Assembly: GCF_021729035.1 (NCBI RefSeq)
Contig: NZ_JAJSAP010000003.1
Coordinates: 62,001-126,000 of the forward strand
Direction of reading: 5' to 3'
DNA from: Microbulbifer sediminum
GTDB taxonomy: Bacteria; Pseudomonadota; Gammaproteobacteria; Pseudomonadales; Cellvibrionaceae
DNA: 64,000 nucleotides
Under the pieces are notes generated by a model. The model searched no databases and was not told the origin of the DNA. It saw nothing but the letters and a program-made list of their open reading frames with translations. The number at the start of each line of letters is the position of its first letter. The first letter of the stretch is position 1. Position numbers and translations under genes: made by a program. Below, piece after piece: positions 26,151 through 38,100 of this stretch.

Positions 26151-29100
26151 CTGACCGAGTCCTGCTGAGGCAAACAGCAATTGATCATCTAAGGAAAAGT
26201 CCATCCCGTCCAGCGCAAACTGCTGACTATCCCTGCGGCCTCCGGCAAAGAAGTTGCCGATGGCCCGCCCGGCACCGGCGATATCCTGTCCGACACTATC
26301 AATAAAGTCAGCGGCCTTGAACCACAGGTCGTCGTCGGCTTCGCTGCTACGGTAATAGGCGGCCAGTTGCTCCTGCGCGCCGGCCTGCTGAGCACCGGCC
26401 CACTTCGCGAGCTTACTATTTTCAGTAATGTCCTTGCCTATGGCAGAGCCAATTTCATTGCCAATGGCGTTATGGATATAGCTTTTGCCCGCCTGCTCGT
26501 CGAACAGGCTCATGGCCCCGCCGATCAGCAGGTTGGCCGGCAGGCTGCTGCCATCCACCTGGAAGTCCTCGTTGCTGCCAACGGCCGCACCCACGGTGTT
26601 GCCGACTGCACTCACCCAGTCCCCGGTGGTCAGCTCACCCTCGCGGATATAGGTTTCCGCCACGCCCAGCCAGGGCGTGACCATATTCAGGGTGGTGGGG
26701 TCGAGGAAGCCCTCCATGTTGATGCCGGCAGTCTCGTTCGAGGTGGGGCCCAGGGCCGCCGCTGCCAGGCTGGACCAGCTGGTGATCTTGCCGCTGGTGA
26801 TCAGCTGCTTGGAAGCCGCGCCCGCTACCTTGAGGGCCGCGGCCGCAGTCTTGGCGTATTTCACCGTCCTGGCGCTGACATCGGCAACCTTGACCGCCGC
26901 ACCGATGCCCTGGGCGGCACCGCTGAAGGCGCCGGCCACGGCCCCGGCCGCCACCTCCTTCCAGCTGAAGCTCTCCTGGTAACCCAGGGCGATAAACAGC
27001 CCCTGCTGCACGATCGAGGCCGCCGCGCCCACCACGGCACCGGCTACCGCCCAGGCGGCCACCGTGGCTGCCGTGCCCGTGAGGCCAAGGAAGCCGCCAC
27101 CCGCGGCAAGCAGCGCGCCGGCCGCGCCGGCGGTAACAATGGTGGCCACCACCGCGATCACCACCACGATGATGATCATCAGGATGTTGCCGCAGTCGTC
27201 GCCGGAGTCCGGCGTTTTCAGGTTCGGCAGCGTGGAGCCGATGATGTCGTTTTCGTTGTAGACCTTGTGGGTGTCGGCATCGATGCGGCCTGTCTCCACC
27301 GAGTTGGGTACGGTGATACGCACCCCGCCCTTGATCGGCTGGCTTGGATCCAGGCCGTTGGCCTCCGCCAGCACGAACCACAGGCTGGGGTTGCCGTAGA
27401 CGCGGGCGGCGATGGACTGGAGGTTGTCGCCGTCCACGGCAGCCACACTGGTCACGGCGCCGGAGGGATAGTCCTCGCCGATGTCCTTGATCAGGTTGTA
27501 GTCGCCGCTGTCCAGCTGCTCCTCGACATCGCCGTTCTTCCAGGTCTTCTTCTCGCCCACGGCGTTGCCGTTGGCGTACTGGAACTCGGTGCGGCTGATA
27601 TCGTCTTCCACACCCTCATCGTGGTAGCGGTACAGGATCTGGCCGTCGTTGTTGTAGACGAACGTCAGATATTCCTTGCGGTCCTGGCCGTCGCCCTCAC
27701 CCTTGTCGAGGCGGGTGAGCTTGTCATTGGCGTCGTAGGTGAAGCGGCTGGTGCCGTTGGCATCCCCCGCACCCACGATCCGCTGCTCGCGGCCATCGGC
27801 ATGGTAGTAGTAGGTGTAGGTGTTGGTGGTGTCTTCTGTGACCGTTTTGGTCTTCAGCAGGCGACCGGATGCGTCGTAGGTGCTGTAGGTCTTCTGGTCG
27901 TCGCTGTCGCTGTAGGTGGAGATACCGTTGGCGCTGTAAGTGGTAAAGCTATAGGTTTCCCGGTCACCATTCTTGAAGGTCTGGTAACGGGTAACGTTAC
28001 CGTCGGCATCGTAGCCCCAGGTGCTGTACCAGCTGCCGGCATCGTCACCATCGTCGACTACCCAGGTGGCCCGGGTGACCCAGCCACTGTCGTTGTACTG
28101 GTAGCTGACCATGGTGCCCTTGTTGTTCCACGTCTCACGCTGGCCGAGGCCGTCGTAAGTAAAGGCGCTGACGATCTCCCCGGCCGCGCCATTGCGCATC
28201 TCGGTCACGCGGTTCGCACCGTCGTAGTCATACCAATGGTTGACACCCTCGCCGGTATAGCCCGCGTCGGTGTAGACACGCTTCTGGTTGCCGGCCGCAT
28301 CCCACAGGTAGTTCAGGTGCTGGCCGGTGACGCTGTCGTGCCAGCGGGCGATCTGCCCGGCCGCATCATAGTCGTAGGTGAGTTCGCGGTTGTGGCCCCC
28401 GGCACCGGTGATGTGCTCGTACATACGGTTGCCCGCCACGTCGTACTGGTACGAGGTGGCTACACCGGTCTTGTTGTCGACCACCGACAGCAGGCGCCCG
28501 GCCTCGTCATATTCGCGCTGGATATCCGGGCCCGTAGTGGTGGTACCGCTGCTGAACAGGTCCCAGCTGCGGTACAGCTGGCCGAACTCGTAGCGGAAAT
28601 CCTCCCGCGAAAGCTCGAAGCCGTAGTTCCACAGGCCGGTATTGATGGCACTGTTGGTTACCGGGCGGTACTCGCGGACCTGGTTGCCGAACTCGTCGTA
28701 CTCGAAGACCGTCTTGCGCCCGCCCTGGTCCACAGTGGCGATCTTGCGGCTGAATGCGCCGTATTCGTGGCTGGTGACCCGTCCGGCGGCATCCTTCTCC
28801 GCTATCACATTGCCGTAGGCGTCGTACTGGCGGGTTTCGGTCACCCAACCTTTGACGCCCTCGTAACGGGTTTCGGTAACTCGGTTCAGCCCGTCGAACT
28901 CCTGGTAGGTCCAATCCCCGGCGATATCGCGGCTGCCGGTGCGGTTGTCGCGGTTGTCGTACTGGAACTGCAAGGTCCTGCCGCCGGCGTCGGTCTGCCG
29001 GATCAGGCGGTCGCGCTGGTCGTAGCTGTAGCTGGTGGTGCGCGTCTCGAAGCCGTCCACCAGGCTCATGGAGAGCTGGCGACCAAAGACGTCGTAGGTG

Positions 29101-32100
29101 TAGCGCTTCACGTCGCCGGCGCCGTTGATCTCCTCGATCACCCGGCCGGCATTGTCGTAGCGCTTGCTGGTCTCGTTGCCCAGCTGGTCCACCAGCCTGG
29201 TCTCGTTGCCCAGGCGGTCGTAGTGGTGGTAGGTGATGCCGCTGCGGTTGTCGTTCTCCCACACCATCATGCCCAGCGCGTTGAACGCGCGGCTGGTGGT
29301 GTAGCCGCGGGCATCGGTCACGGCGACCTGGTTGTCCTGCACATCGTAGGCATAGGTGGTTTCCGCGCGCACGGTGCCGGACTCACCGTAGGCCGCGGTG
29401 GCCACGCCGTACTCGCCCAGCATGCGGTTGCGCCCGTCGAACACCGCGTAGCTGTCGCGGATCTCGGTGGCAGCGGCCAGGTCGTCCCCGTTTTCACCGG
29501 TGGTGTAGGTCGCCACCTGGTTGCCGTTGGCATCCACACCGAAGTGGCGCCAGATACCGTTGCCCTCGTTGGTGGCAACCAGCTGGTTCAGGGCGTTGTA
29601 GCGGTTCTGGGTGTAGTAGCCTGCGTCCACACCGCTGACGGTGCGGCTGCCACCCTGGTTACCGGTGCTGGCCAGGGTCAGGTCGACAAAGTTGCGTTCA
29701 TCGGCACTGGGGCCGGAGTAGATTCCGGTATCGAACCCAATCTGGCCGTCGGCGGCGACATTGATACTGCCGCCGGTCTCGCTACCCAGCACCGTAAGGC
29801 TGTTGCTCTGGTAGTTCTTGCTGCTACCGCTGGTGACCTGGGCGCTGTCCAGGCGCAGCCACTGCACGATGACCTCGTTGCCGTCGGCATCGGTGTAGCT
29901 GAGCTTGACGTCATAGGCGCCCTCCTGCAGCTGCGACAGGGTGGCCGAGTGGCTGCTGCCATCGAACGCCATCACGGTGCTGTCGGTAAAGTCCAGGCCG
30001 CTACCCGCCGTGCGCCAGGACAGGGTCAGGTCGCCAGTGACGCTGGCCAGTTCGGCGGCGTTAAGGCTCAGGCCGAAGTCCAGGTCGTAACCCAGCACAT
30101 TGGTGATGGTGGTACCAGGGTTCTCGGGGTCCTCTACTTCCTCGGTGACTTCTATGCTGGTGATATCCAGGCTGTGCTGCTCAGCGACTTGTTCGCCATA
30201 AAAGGCGTTGTAGCTGTGGGTGCCGGTGGCCAGCTCGGCCGAGACTATTAACTGGCCCTCGGCGGTACGACTGCTCTCCACCCACTGGCCGTCGATCAGC
30301 ACCAGCTGGGCGCGCGCATCTTCGCTGCCCACGTCCGCAGCCTGCCAGGTCAGCCCCTGGCGGGTCCCTGACAGCGGTGTGGTGCCACCGACTTCTGCAC
30401 TGAACTGATCCAGCACCAGCGACTGGGCGCCGAATACTGTGGTATCGGCGTAAGCGCCTTCCAGCTTGACCTGGTAGCTGCCGGCCGCCAGCGGGCTGGC
30501 GCTGGTGCCCAGGTCCAGGGCGTAGCTCCAGGTTCCGTCACCGTTGTCCACGCCTTCCACCGCCCTGGAGCCGGTCTCGCCGTTGGCATCTGTCCAGGTT
30601 GCCACTACGGTGGAGAAGAGGCTGGCCAGCTCCGACGGTACGCGAGTGTCCAGGTTAACGAGGTAATTGGTATTTTCGCCGCTGACCACACTGCTCTCTG
30701 CCAGCTGGGTGGTCACCCCAACGTGCGGGTCGCTGGCGACGAAGGTTTTCTCACTGCTCTGGTAGCTTCCGCCATCCGCGTCCTGCCAACTGATGCGGAA
30801 GGACTTTTCATCCAGGTTGGTAACGCCATCGAGGGTGACGGTCCAGGTACCGTCACCATTGGGCTGCATGGCCACCGGCGTCGCGGCGCTGGTGACGCCC
30901 GCGGTGCCGTATTTCAGGGCCACGTTCTGGGCATTACTGCCGGCTTCTACGGTGATGGTGGTGGTATCGCTGTCGACGCGGTTCACATCGATCGCACCCA
31001 GGGTGGGCGGAACCCGCAATTCTTTCTCTTCGGACCAGGCCAGGTTGCCGGCCCGGTCGGCGGTAACGACGCGGAAATAGAGCGCCTCGCCCTCGCCGAA
31101 TTCCTCGCTGGGGATATAGACCTCGCCCGTCTCCGAGAACCAGGTGCCCAGTTCGGCGCTGCGGGAGTCATAGCCCTCAAGCCCGGCCTGGCTGCTGGAG
31201 CCCCACACCACCCAGCTCTTCTGGTCCACGCCCTGCGGCATGTCCCAGCTGATCACCAGCATATCGCCGAACTCGGCGTTGATGGCGTCGTTGCTTACGG
31301 CCTGGGCAACCGAGTCGATCTCACCGGTGTAAACCAGGGTCTGGTTGCCGGCGGCATCGTACTGGATGCTGGAACCGGTACCATCCGGGGAGATGTTCTT
31401 GTTGATACGGCCGGCGGCGTCGTACGCCATCTCGGTGACGAACCCGTCCCCGTCCTGCGCCCAGGTCTGCTCGCCGCGGGCGTTGTAGCGGATCGTCTTG
31501 GTAATGTCGTCGGCGTCGTTGGCCGCGTCCATCAGGTCGGTCTCCGACGTCTGGCGGTTGCCGGCGTCGTAGCCCATGGTCGTGGCCTGATCGTTGGTGT
31601 GCGCCGCCACCAGCGTCTCGAACGCGGTGTCGCCACTCAGTGCCGCCAGGTTCACACCTGCATCCACGGCGTTGTAGTAACGCTTGCGCTGGGTCAGGTT
31701 GCCGTTTTCATCGTAGCTATAGGTGTGCAGCACCCGGTCGCTGTTGATCACCGCAACCTTGCGGTCGGCGGCATCGTAGTAGCTGTACTCGGCGGCTTCC
31801 TGACTAGTGCCCGCCGCCACGGTGCGGCTGGTCTGGTTGCCCTTGCCATCGTAGGTGTACAGGGTGAGCACGCGCTCCCGGGTCTGCACGCCGTCGTTGT
31901 CGAGCACGTCCACCAGCGGTGAGCGTTCCTCGATCACGCGGTTGGCCGCGTCGTAGGTCTTGTTGACGGTGTACACCTCGCCGGCCGGCGCGGCCGGGCG
32001 GGTGGCGGAGGTGATGCCGGTGGTGTCCAGCGGCTGGGTGTAGACGCGCTGCTCCAGCACATTGTCCTGGGCGTCGTAGTCCCACTCCACCAGGTAGCCT

Positions 32101-35100
32101 TCCGGGTCCACCTGCGCCAGCAGGCGGTCTTTGTCGTCGTACCAGGCGTAGGTGGTGTTGCCGTTCTTGTCGGTGACCTCGATGGCGTTGCCGAAGTCAT
32201 CGTAGACGGTGGTTTCCTCCGGGCGCACCTCTCCTGTGGTGGCCACCGGCTCGCCGGTGCTGGTATCCACGGAGGTCACTGTCACCTGCGGGTACACGGT
32301 GCGGGTGAGACGCCCCATGCGGTCGTAGAACATATCGGTGGTGCGGGCATCACCCAGCCCGGTCGGTCGCTCGCTGGGATCTGTGTGCGCGGTGGCGTTC
32401 AGGCGAGTCATGTACAGGGTCTCGCTGGCCTTCTCGCCAAAGGCGTTGTAGCTCCACTCGGTCAGGACGTTGTCCGCGCTCAGCTCAGCCACCTGGCGGC
32501 CGTTGGCGTCGAAGTAACGGGTGGTGGTGTAGCCGGCGGCATCGACGGTCTGCACTTCGTTGCCGAAGGCATCGTAGCTGCGGGTGGTCTCCAGGCGCTG
32601 GGTGCTGAGGCCTTCACCGATGGTATATACCTGCACGGTGGCGCCCAGCTCGCGGATCACGCGGTTGTTGTCGTCGTACTCGTACTCGGTCACCACGTTG
32701 CGCGGGTCTTCCATCGTCTTGATGTTGCCCACCCGGTCGTAGGTGTACTCGGTTACCTCACCCAGGTCGTTGGCCTCGGACAGGATGCGGTTGGCCAGGT
32801 CGTAGGCGTAATGCAGGCTGTTACCGTTGGCATCGGTCTGGGTGACGATGTTGCCCGCCTTGTCGTAGGCGGTGGACTGCACCAGGTTGAGGCCCTGCGG
32901 GTCGAACACCTGCTGCACCTGGCGGTTGTTGAGGTCGTAGACGTAGACGGTCTCGCGCACCGCGTTGGGGTCGGTGGCGGAGACGATCCTCTCGCCGGTC
33001 TTGTTGTTGGCCGCATCCCAGCTGAAGTGGGTGACGGTGTCATCCACGTCGGTGAAGGTCTCGATGCGGTTGTTGAGGTCGTAGGTGTAGCTGCGGGTGC
33101 GCGGGTCGCTGGTGTTGGCGTACAGCACTTCCTGCAGCAGGTTGCCGGCGGCGTCGTAGCGGTTCTGGGTGACGCTGCCGTCGGCCTCGGTGACGGTGAG
33201 CGCGCGGCTGTTGCGGTCGTAGTCGGTCAGGGTGACGCGGTCGTCGCTGCTGGCGGTGCCCACCGGTGCGGTGAAGTCGTCCACCGGGCCAGTGTAGCGG
33301 TTTGCGTACAGGCGCGCTTCCACCTGGTTGCCGACGCTGTCGTAGGCAAAGGTGTTGAGGGTGCCTTCCGGGTCGAGGATCGCGCTCAGGCGGTTGGCGC
33401 CGTCGAAGTAGTAGCGGGCCACGCGGCCGAGGGCGTCGATGGTCTGGGTGCGGTTGCCCAGCGCATCGTAGCGGTACTCGGTGCGGTTCTGCTCGCCGTC
33501 GATGTCGGCGGTCTTGCGGTTGTTGAGGTCGTACTCCATCCACACGCTGCGCTGCTCGGCGGTACCGGCGGCGTAGCGGATCTCCACCTGGTTGCCCATG
33601 GCATCGAGCTGGTACTCGGTACGGGTATCGTAGTCGTCGATCATGGCCGTCATGCGGCCGTTGCCGTCGTACTCGTACTCGGTCTCGGTCCACACCTCGA
33701 CGCCGCCGATGCTGCTCTGCAGCACGCGCTCGAGTTGTCTGTTACCGGCCTCGTCGTAGACGTTCTCGGTCACGCCGCCCGCGGGGTTCTCCACCCGCAC
33801 CTGGCGGTTGGCCTTGTCGTAGAAGTACTCGGTGGTGCGCGGCGCGGTGCCGTCGAGGCTGTTGGCGGCCTCGGTCATGCTGGTGCGGTTGCCCACCGCG
33901 TCGTAGGCGTAGGCGGTGACATTGCCCTCGCCGTCGGTCATGGTCAGCATGCGGTCGGCGGCATCGTAGGTGAAGCCGTTGGTCTGCACGTGGGCACGGG
34001 CGGCCTTGTCCGCGTCGTACTCGGCCGCAGCAGGGTCCACCAGGTACTGGCCAACGGTGACCAGGGTCTGGTTGCCGAAGGCGTCGTAGTCGATGCTGGT
34101 GGTGAAGCCCTCGCCATCGGTGATGGCCACCTGGCGGTCCAGCAGGTCGTAGGCGTAGGTGGTGGTGCGCGCGTCGCTGCCGTCGGCGAAGCTCTGCGTG
34201 GCGGTGAGGATGTTGCCGCGCTGGTCGTAGGTGTTGACGGTCAGGGTGCCCGCCGGGGACAGGCTGGTGAGCATGCGGCCCAGCTGGTCGAAGGTGTTGA
34301 GCTGCTCGCCGCCGTTGGCGTCGATGATGCGGGTCTGGTTGCCCAGCACATCGTACTCGTACTGGGTGACGCCACCCATCGGGTCCTGCACCTGGGTGAT
34401 GCGGTTGTCCAGGTCGTAGTCGTAATAGGTGTGGCGCTCCAGGCCCGCGACACCCACGGCCTGGATGGTCTCGCGCTTGTTGCCGGCGCCGTCGAGGACA
34501 TACTCCACGCGCATGCCTTCGCCGTCGACCAGGGCCACCTGGCGGTTGTCCAGGTCGTACTCGTAGCTGGTGGACTGCTGTTCCGGCAGGCCCGGCGCGA
34601 CGATCACGCCGGTACGGTTGCCGGCACCGTCGTAGGTGAACTCGGTGCGCTCGCCCTCGCCGTTGACCTGGGCGGTCTGGCGGTTGTTGCGGTCGTACTC
34701 GAAGGACTCGGTGCGCGCCTCGGCCAGCCCCACGGCCAGCGTCTGGCTGCTGAGGTTACCGTTGCCGTCGTAGGCGAAGGTGCTGGCCACCCCGAGCGGG
34801 TCGACCGTCTGGGTGATGCGGTTGTTCTTGTCGTAGCTGTTATAGGTCACGCGCACATCAGCAGTGCCGAAGGCCTCATGCGCCTCGGCGATATTGCCAT
34901 TGGCATCCAGCTCGTAGTGGGTCACCACGCCCTCGGCGTCGGTGATGTCCGTTACCCGGTTGGCCTGGTCGTAGGTGTACAGGGTGCTGCGCTCGTCCGC
35001 CGTGCCCTGCGCCTCGATCACCGCCGTGCGGTTGCCGCGCTCGTCGTATGTGTACGCGGTCACCACGTCCAGCGCGCTGGTCTCGCTCACGACCTGGTTG

Positions 35101-38100
35101 ATCGCGTCGTAGTCGTAACTGGTGGTGCGGCCGGTGTCGCCGGCCTGCGCCTGCGGCACACCATCGATCACGCTGGCGCGCTCGTCGTACAGGGTCACGC
35201 TCTTCACGTTGCCGACGTCGTCGTACACCGTTTCGGTCAGGTAGCCCTCGGCGCTCAGCTGCGCCACCTGGCGGTTGACGCTGTCGAAGAAGAAGCGCGT
35301 CTCGGCGATGTCGGTGCCGGCCAGGTCGCGGTGCTGGCGCACGCTGGTGCGGTTGCCCACTTCGTCGTAGGTAAATTCGGTGCGGAAGCCCTCGCCGCTG
35401 ATGCGCGCGGTCAGGCGGTCGGCCCTGTCGTACTCGAACGTCACGACCTGGTCGTCCGGGCCGGCCACCGGGGTCGGCAGTGCCAACGGGTCGACACTGC
35501 CCAGGGCGGTCATGTAGCGGGTTTCGGTCTGCAGGTTGCCGGCGTTGTCGTAACTCCGCTGCACCATAAAGCCTTCGGCATCCACGCTCGCCACCTGGCG
35601 GTTGGCGCGGTCGAAGTAGTTGGTGGTGACGTTGCCGCGCGCATCGACCATTTCCACCTGGTTGTCGGCCGCATCGTAGCGGTACTCGACCGTGTGCAGC
35701 TCCGGGTCGGTGACGTGGGTCAGGCGGTTGTTCTTGTCGAAGGTGTAGCTGGTGGTATTGCCGCGCGCGTCGGTCATGGCAACGCGGTTGCCGTTGGCGT
35801 CGTAGTCGTAGGACACCGTCTGGTTCAGCGCGTTGGTTTCGCTGCGCAGCTGGTTGTTGTCGTCGTAGGTGTAGCTGGTGGTCACCGCGTCGGCGGTGTT
35901 GGCCGCGACGGTCATGCTGGTGCGGTTGCCTACCTCGTCGTAGGCATAGGTGGTCTCCACCAGGTCGGCGGCGGTCTCCTTCACCACGCGGTTGAGTACA
36001 TCGTACTCCCAGGTGGTCTCGCGCAGCAGCGCGTCGGTCTCGGAGATACGGTTGCCCACGGCGTCGTAGCCGTAGCGGGTGGTTTCGTTTTCCGCATTGG
36101 TGACGGTGACCAGGCGATTGACCTGGTCGTAGCCGTAGCTGGTGGTGTGACCATTGCCGTCGGTCATGGCGAGGCGGTTGCCCACCTCGTCATAGGTGTA
36201 GCTGGTGGTCTCGCCTTCGGCGTTGGTGCTGGTCAGCAGGCGGTTGGCCGCGTCGTAGGTGTTGACGGTAGTGTTGCCATTGCCGTCGGTGACGGTCAGC
36301 TGGTTGCCGACACCGTCATAGGTATATTCGGTGCGGTCGCCCTCGCCGTTGACCTGCGCCGCGAGGCGGTTGGCGCGGTCGAACTCGTAGACCACCGCCT
36401 GGTCGTCGGCGCCGGCCACCGGCGACGGCGGCACGGCCGGGTCGGCACCGGTAACCGGTGCCATAAACAGGGTCTGCCCGACCCGGTTGCCGGCGGCGTC
36501 GTAGGTCCAGGTGGTGACATAGCCCTCGGCATCCACCTGGGCGGTCTGCTGGTTGGTCTTGTCGAAGTAGCTCACCACGGTGTTGCCGCGCGGATCGGTG
36601 ACGGACACGCGGTTGCCGTTGGCGTCGTAGCCGTAGCTGGTGGTCTGCTGCAGCGCGTCGGTGCTGCTCACCAGGCGGTTGTTCAGGTCGTAGCTGTAGG
36701 CGGTGGTCTGGGCCAGCGCGGTGTTGGCCGCGACGGTCATGCTGGTGCGGTTGCCCAGCTCGTCGTAGGCGTAGGTGGTCTCCACCAGGTCCGCATTGAT
36801 CTCTTTGGTTACCCGGTTGTTGAGGTCGTATTCCCAGCGGGTCTCACGGCCCAGCGCGTCGGTGCTGGAGATGCGGTTGCCCACCGCGTCGTAGTCGTAA
36901 CGGGTGGTCTCGTTCTCGGCGTTGGTCTCCGCCACCAGCTGGTTGAGCAGGTCGTACTGGTAGCTGCTGGTGTGGCCATTGCCATCGGTCACGGTCAGGC
37001 GGTTGCCCACGTCGTCGTAGGTGTAGGCGGTGGTCTCGCCTTCCGCGTTGGTGACGGTCAGCAGGCGGTCGACCATATCGTAGGTGTTGACGGTGGTATT
37101 GCCGTTGCCGTCGGTGACGGTCAGCTGGTTGCCCACTTCGTCATAGGTGTAGCTGGTGCGGTTGCCCTCGCCATCGGTGCGCGCGGTCAGGCGGTCGACC
37201 ATGTCGTACTCGAAGGTGACGGTCTGGTCCTGTGCCGGGTCCGCGACCGGGGTGGGGACCACGGACGGATCGACGCTGGGGACCGGCTGGGCGTAAAGGG
37301 TCTGGCTGGTGACATTGCCGACGCCGTCGAAGCTGCGCTCGGTCAGGTAGCCTTCCGCATCCACGGTGGCCACGCCGCGGTTGGCGCGGTCGAAGTAGTT
37401 GGTGGTGACGTTGCCGCGGGCATCGATCACCAGCACGCGGTTGTCGGCGGCATCGTAGCGGTATTCGGTGACACCGCCCTCCGGGTCCTGGACGTGGGTG
37501 GCGCGGTTGTTCTTGTCGAAGGTGGTGAAGCTCACCCGCGCTTCGGCGGTACCGTAGGCGCGGTGCTCTTCCACCGCATTGCCGTTGGCATCGAGCACGT
37601 AGTGGGTCACCACGCCCTCGGCGTCGGTCATGTCGGTGACGCGGTTGTTGCCGTCGTAGGCGTAGAGGGTGGTGGCCGCCTGGGCGGTGTTGGCCGCGGC
37701 GGTCATGCTGGTGCGGTTGCCGGCCTCGTCGTAGGCGTAGGTGGTCTCCACCAGGTCGGCGTTGACCTGCTTGACCATGCGGTTGTTGAGGTCGTAGACG
37801 TAAACGGTCTCGCGGCCCAGCGCGTCGGTCATGCCGATGCGGTTGCCCACCGCATCGTAGGCGTAGGTGGTGGTCTCGTTCTCCGCGTTGGTCTCGGTCA
37901 CCACGCGGTTGAGGCCGTCGTAGGTGTAGCTGGTGATATGGCCGTTGCCATCCACCATGCTCACCCGGTTGCCCACGTCGTCGTAGGTGTAGACGGTGGT
38001 CTCGTCCTCGGCATTGGTGACGGTCACCAGGCGGTTGACCATGTCGTAGGTGTTGACGGTGGTGTTGCCATTGCCGTCGGTGACGGTCAGCTGGTTGCCG

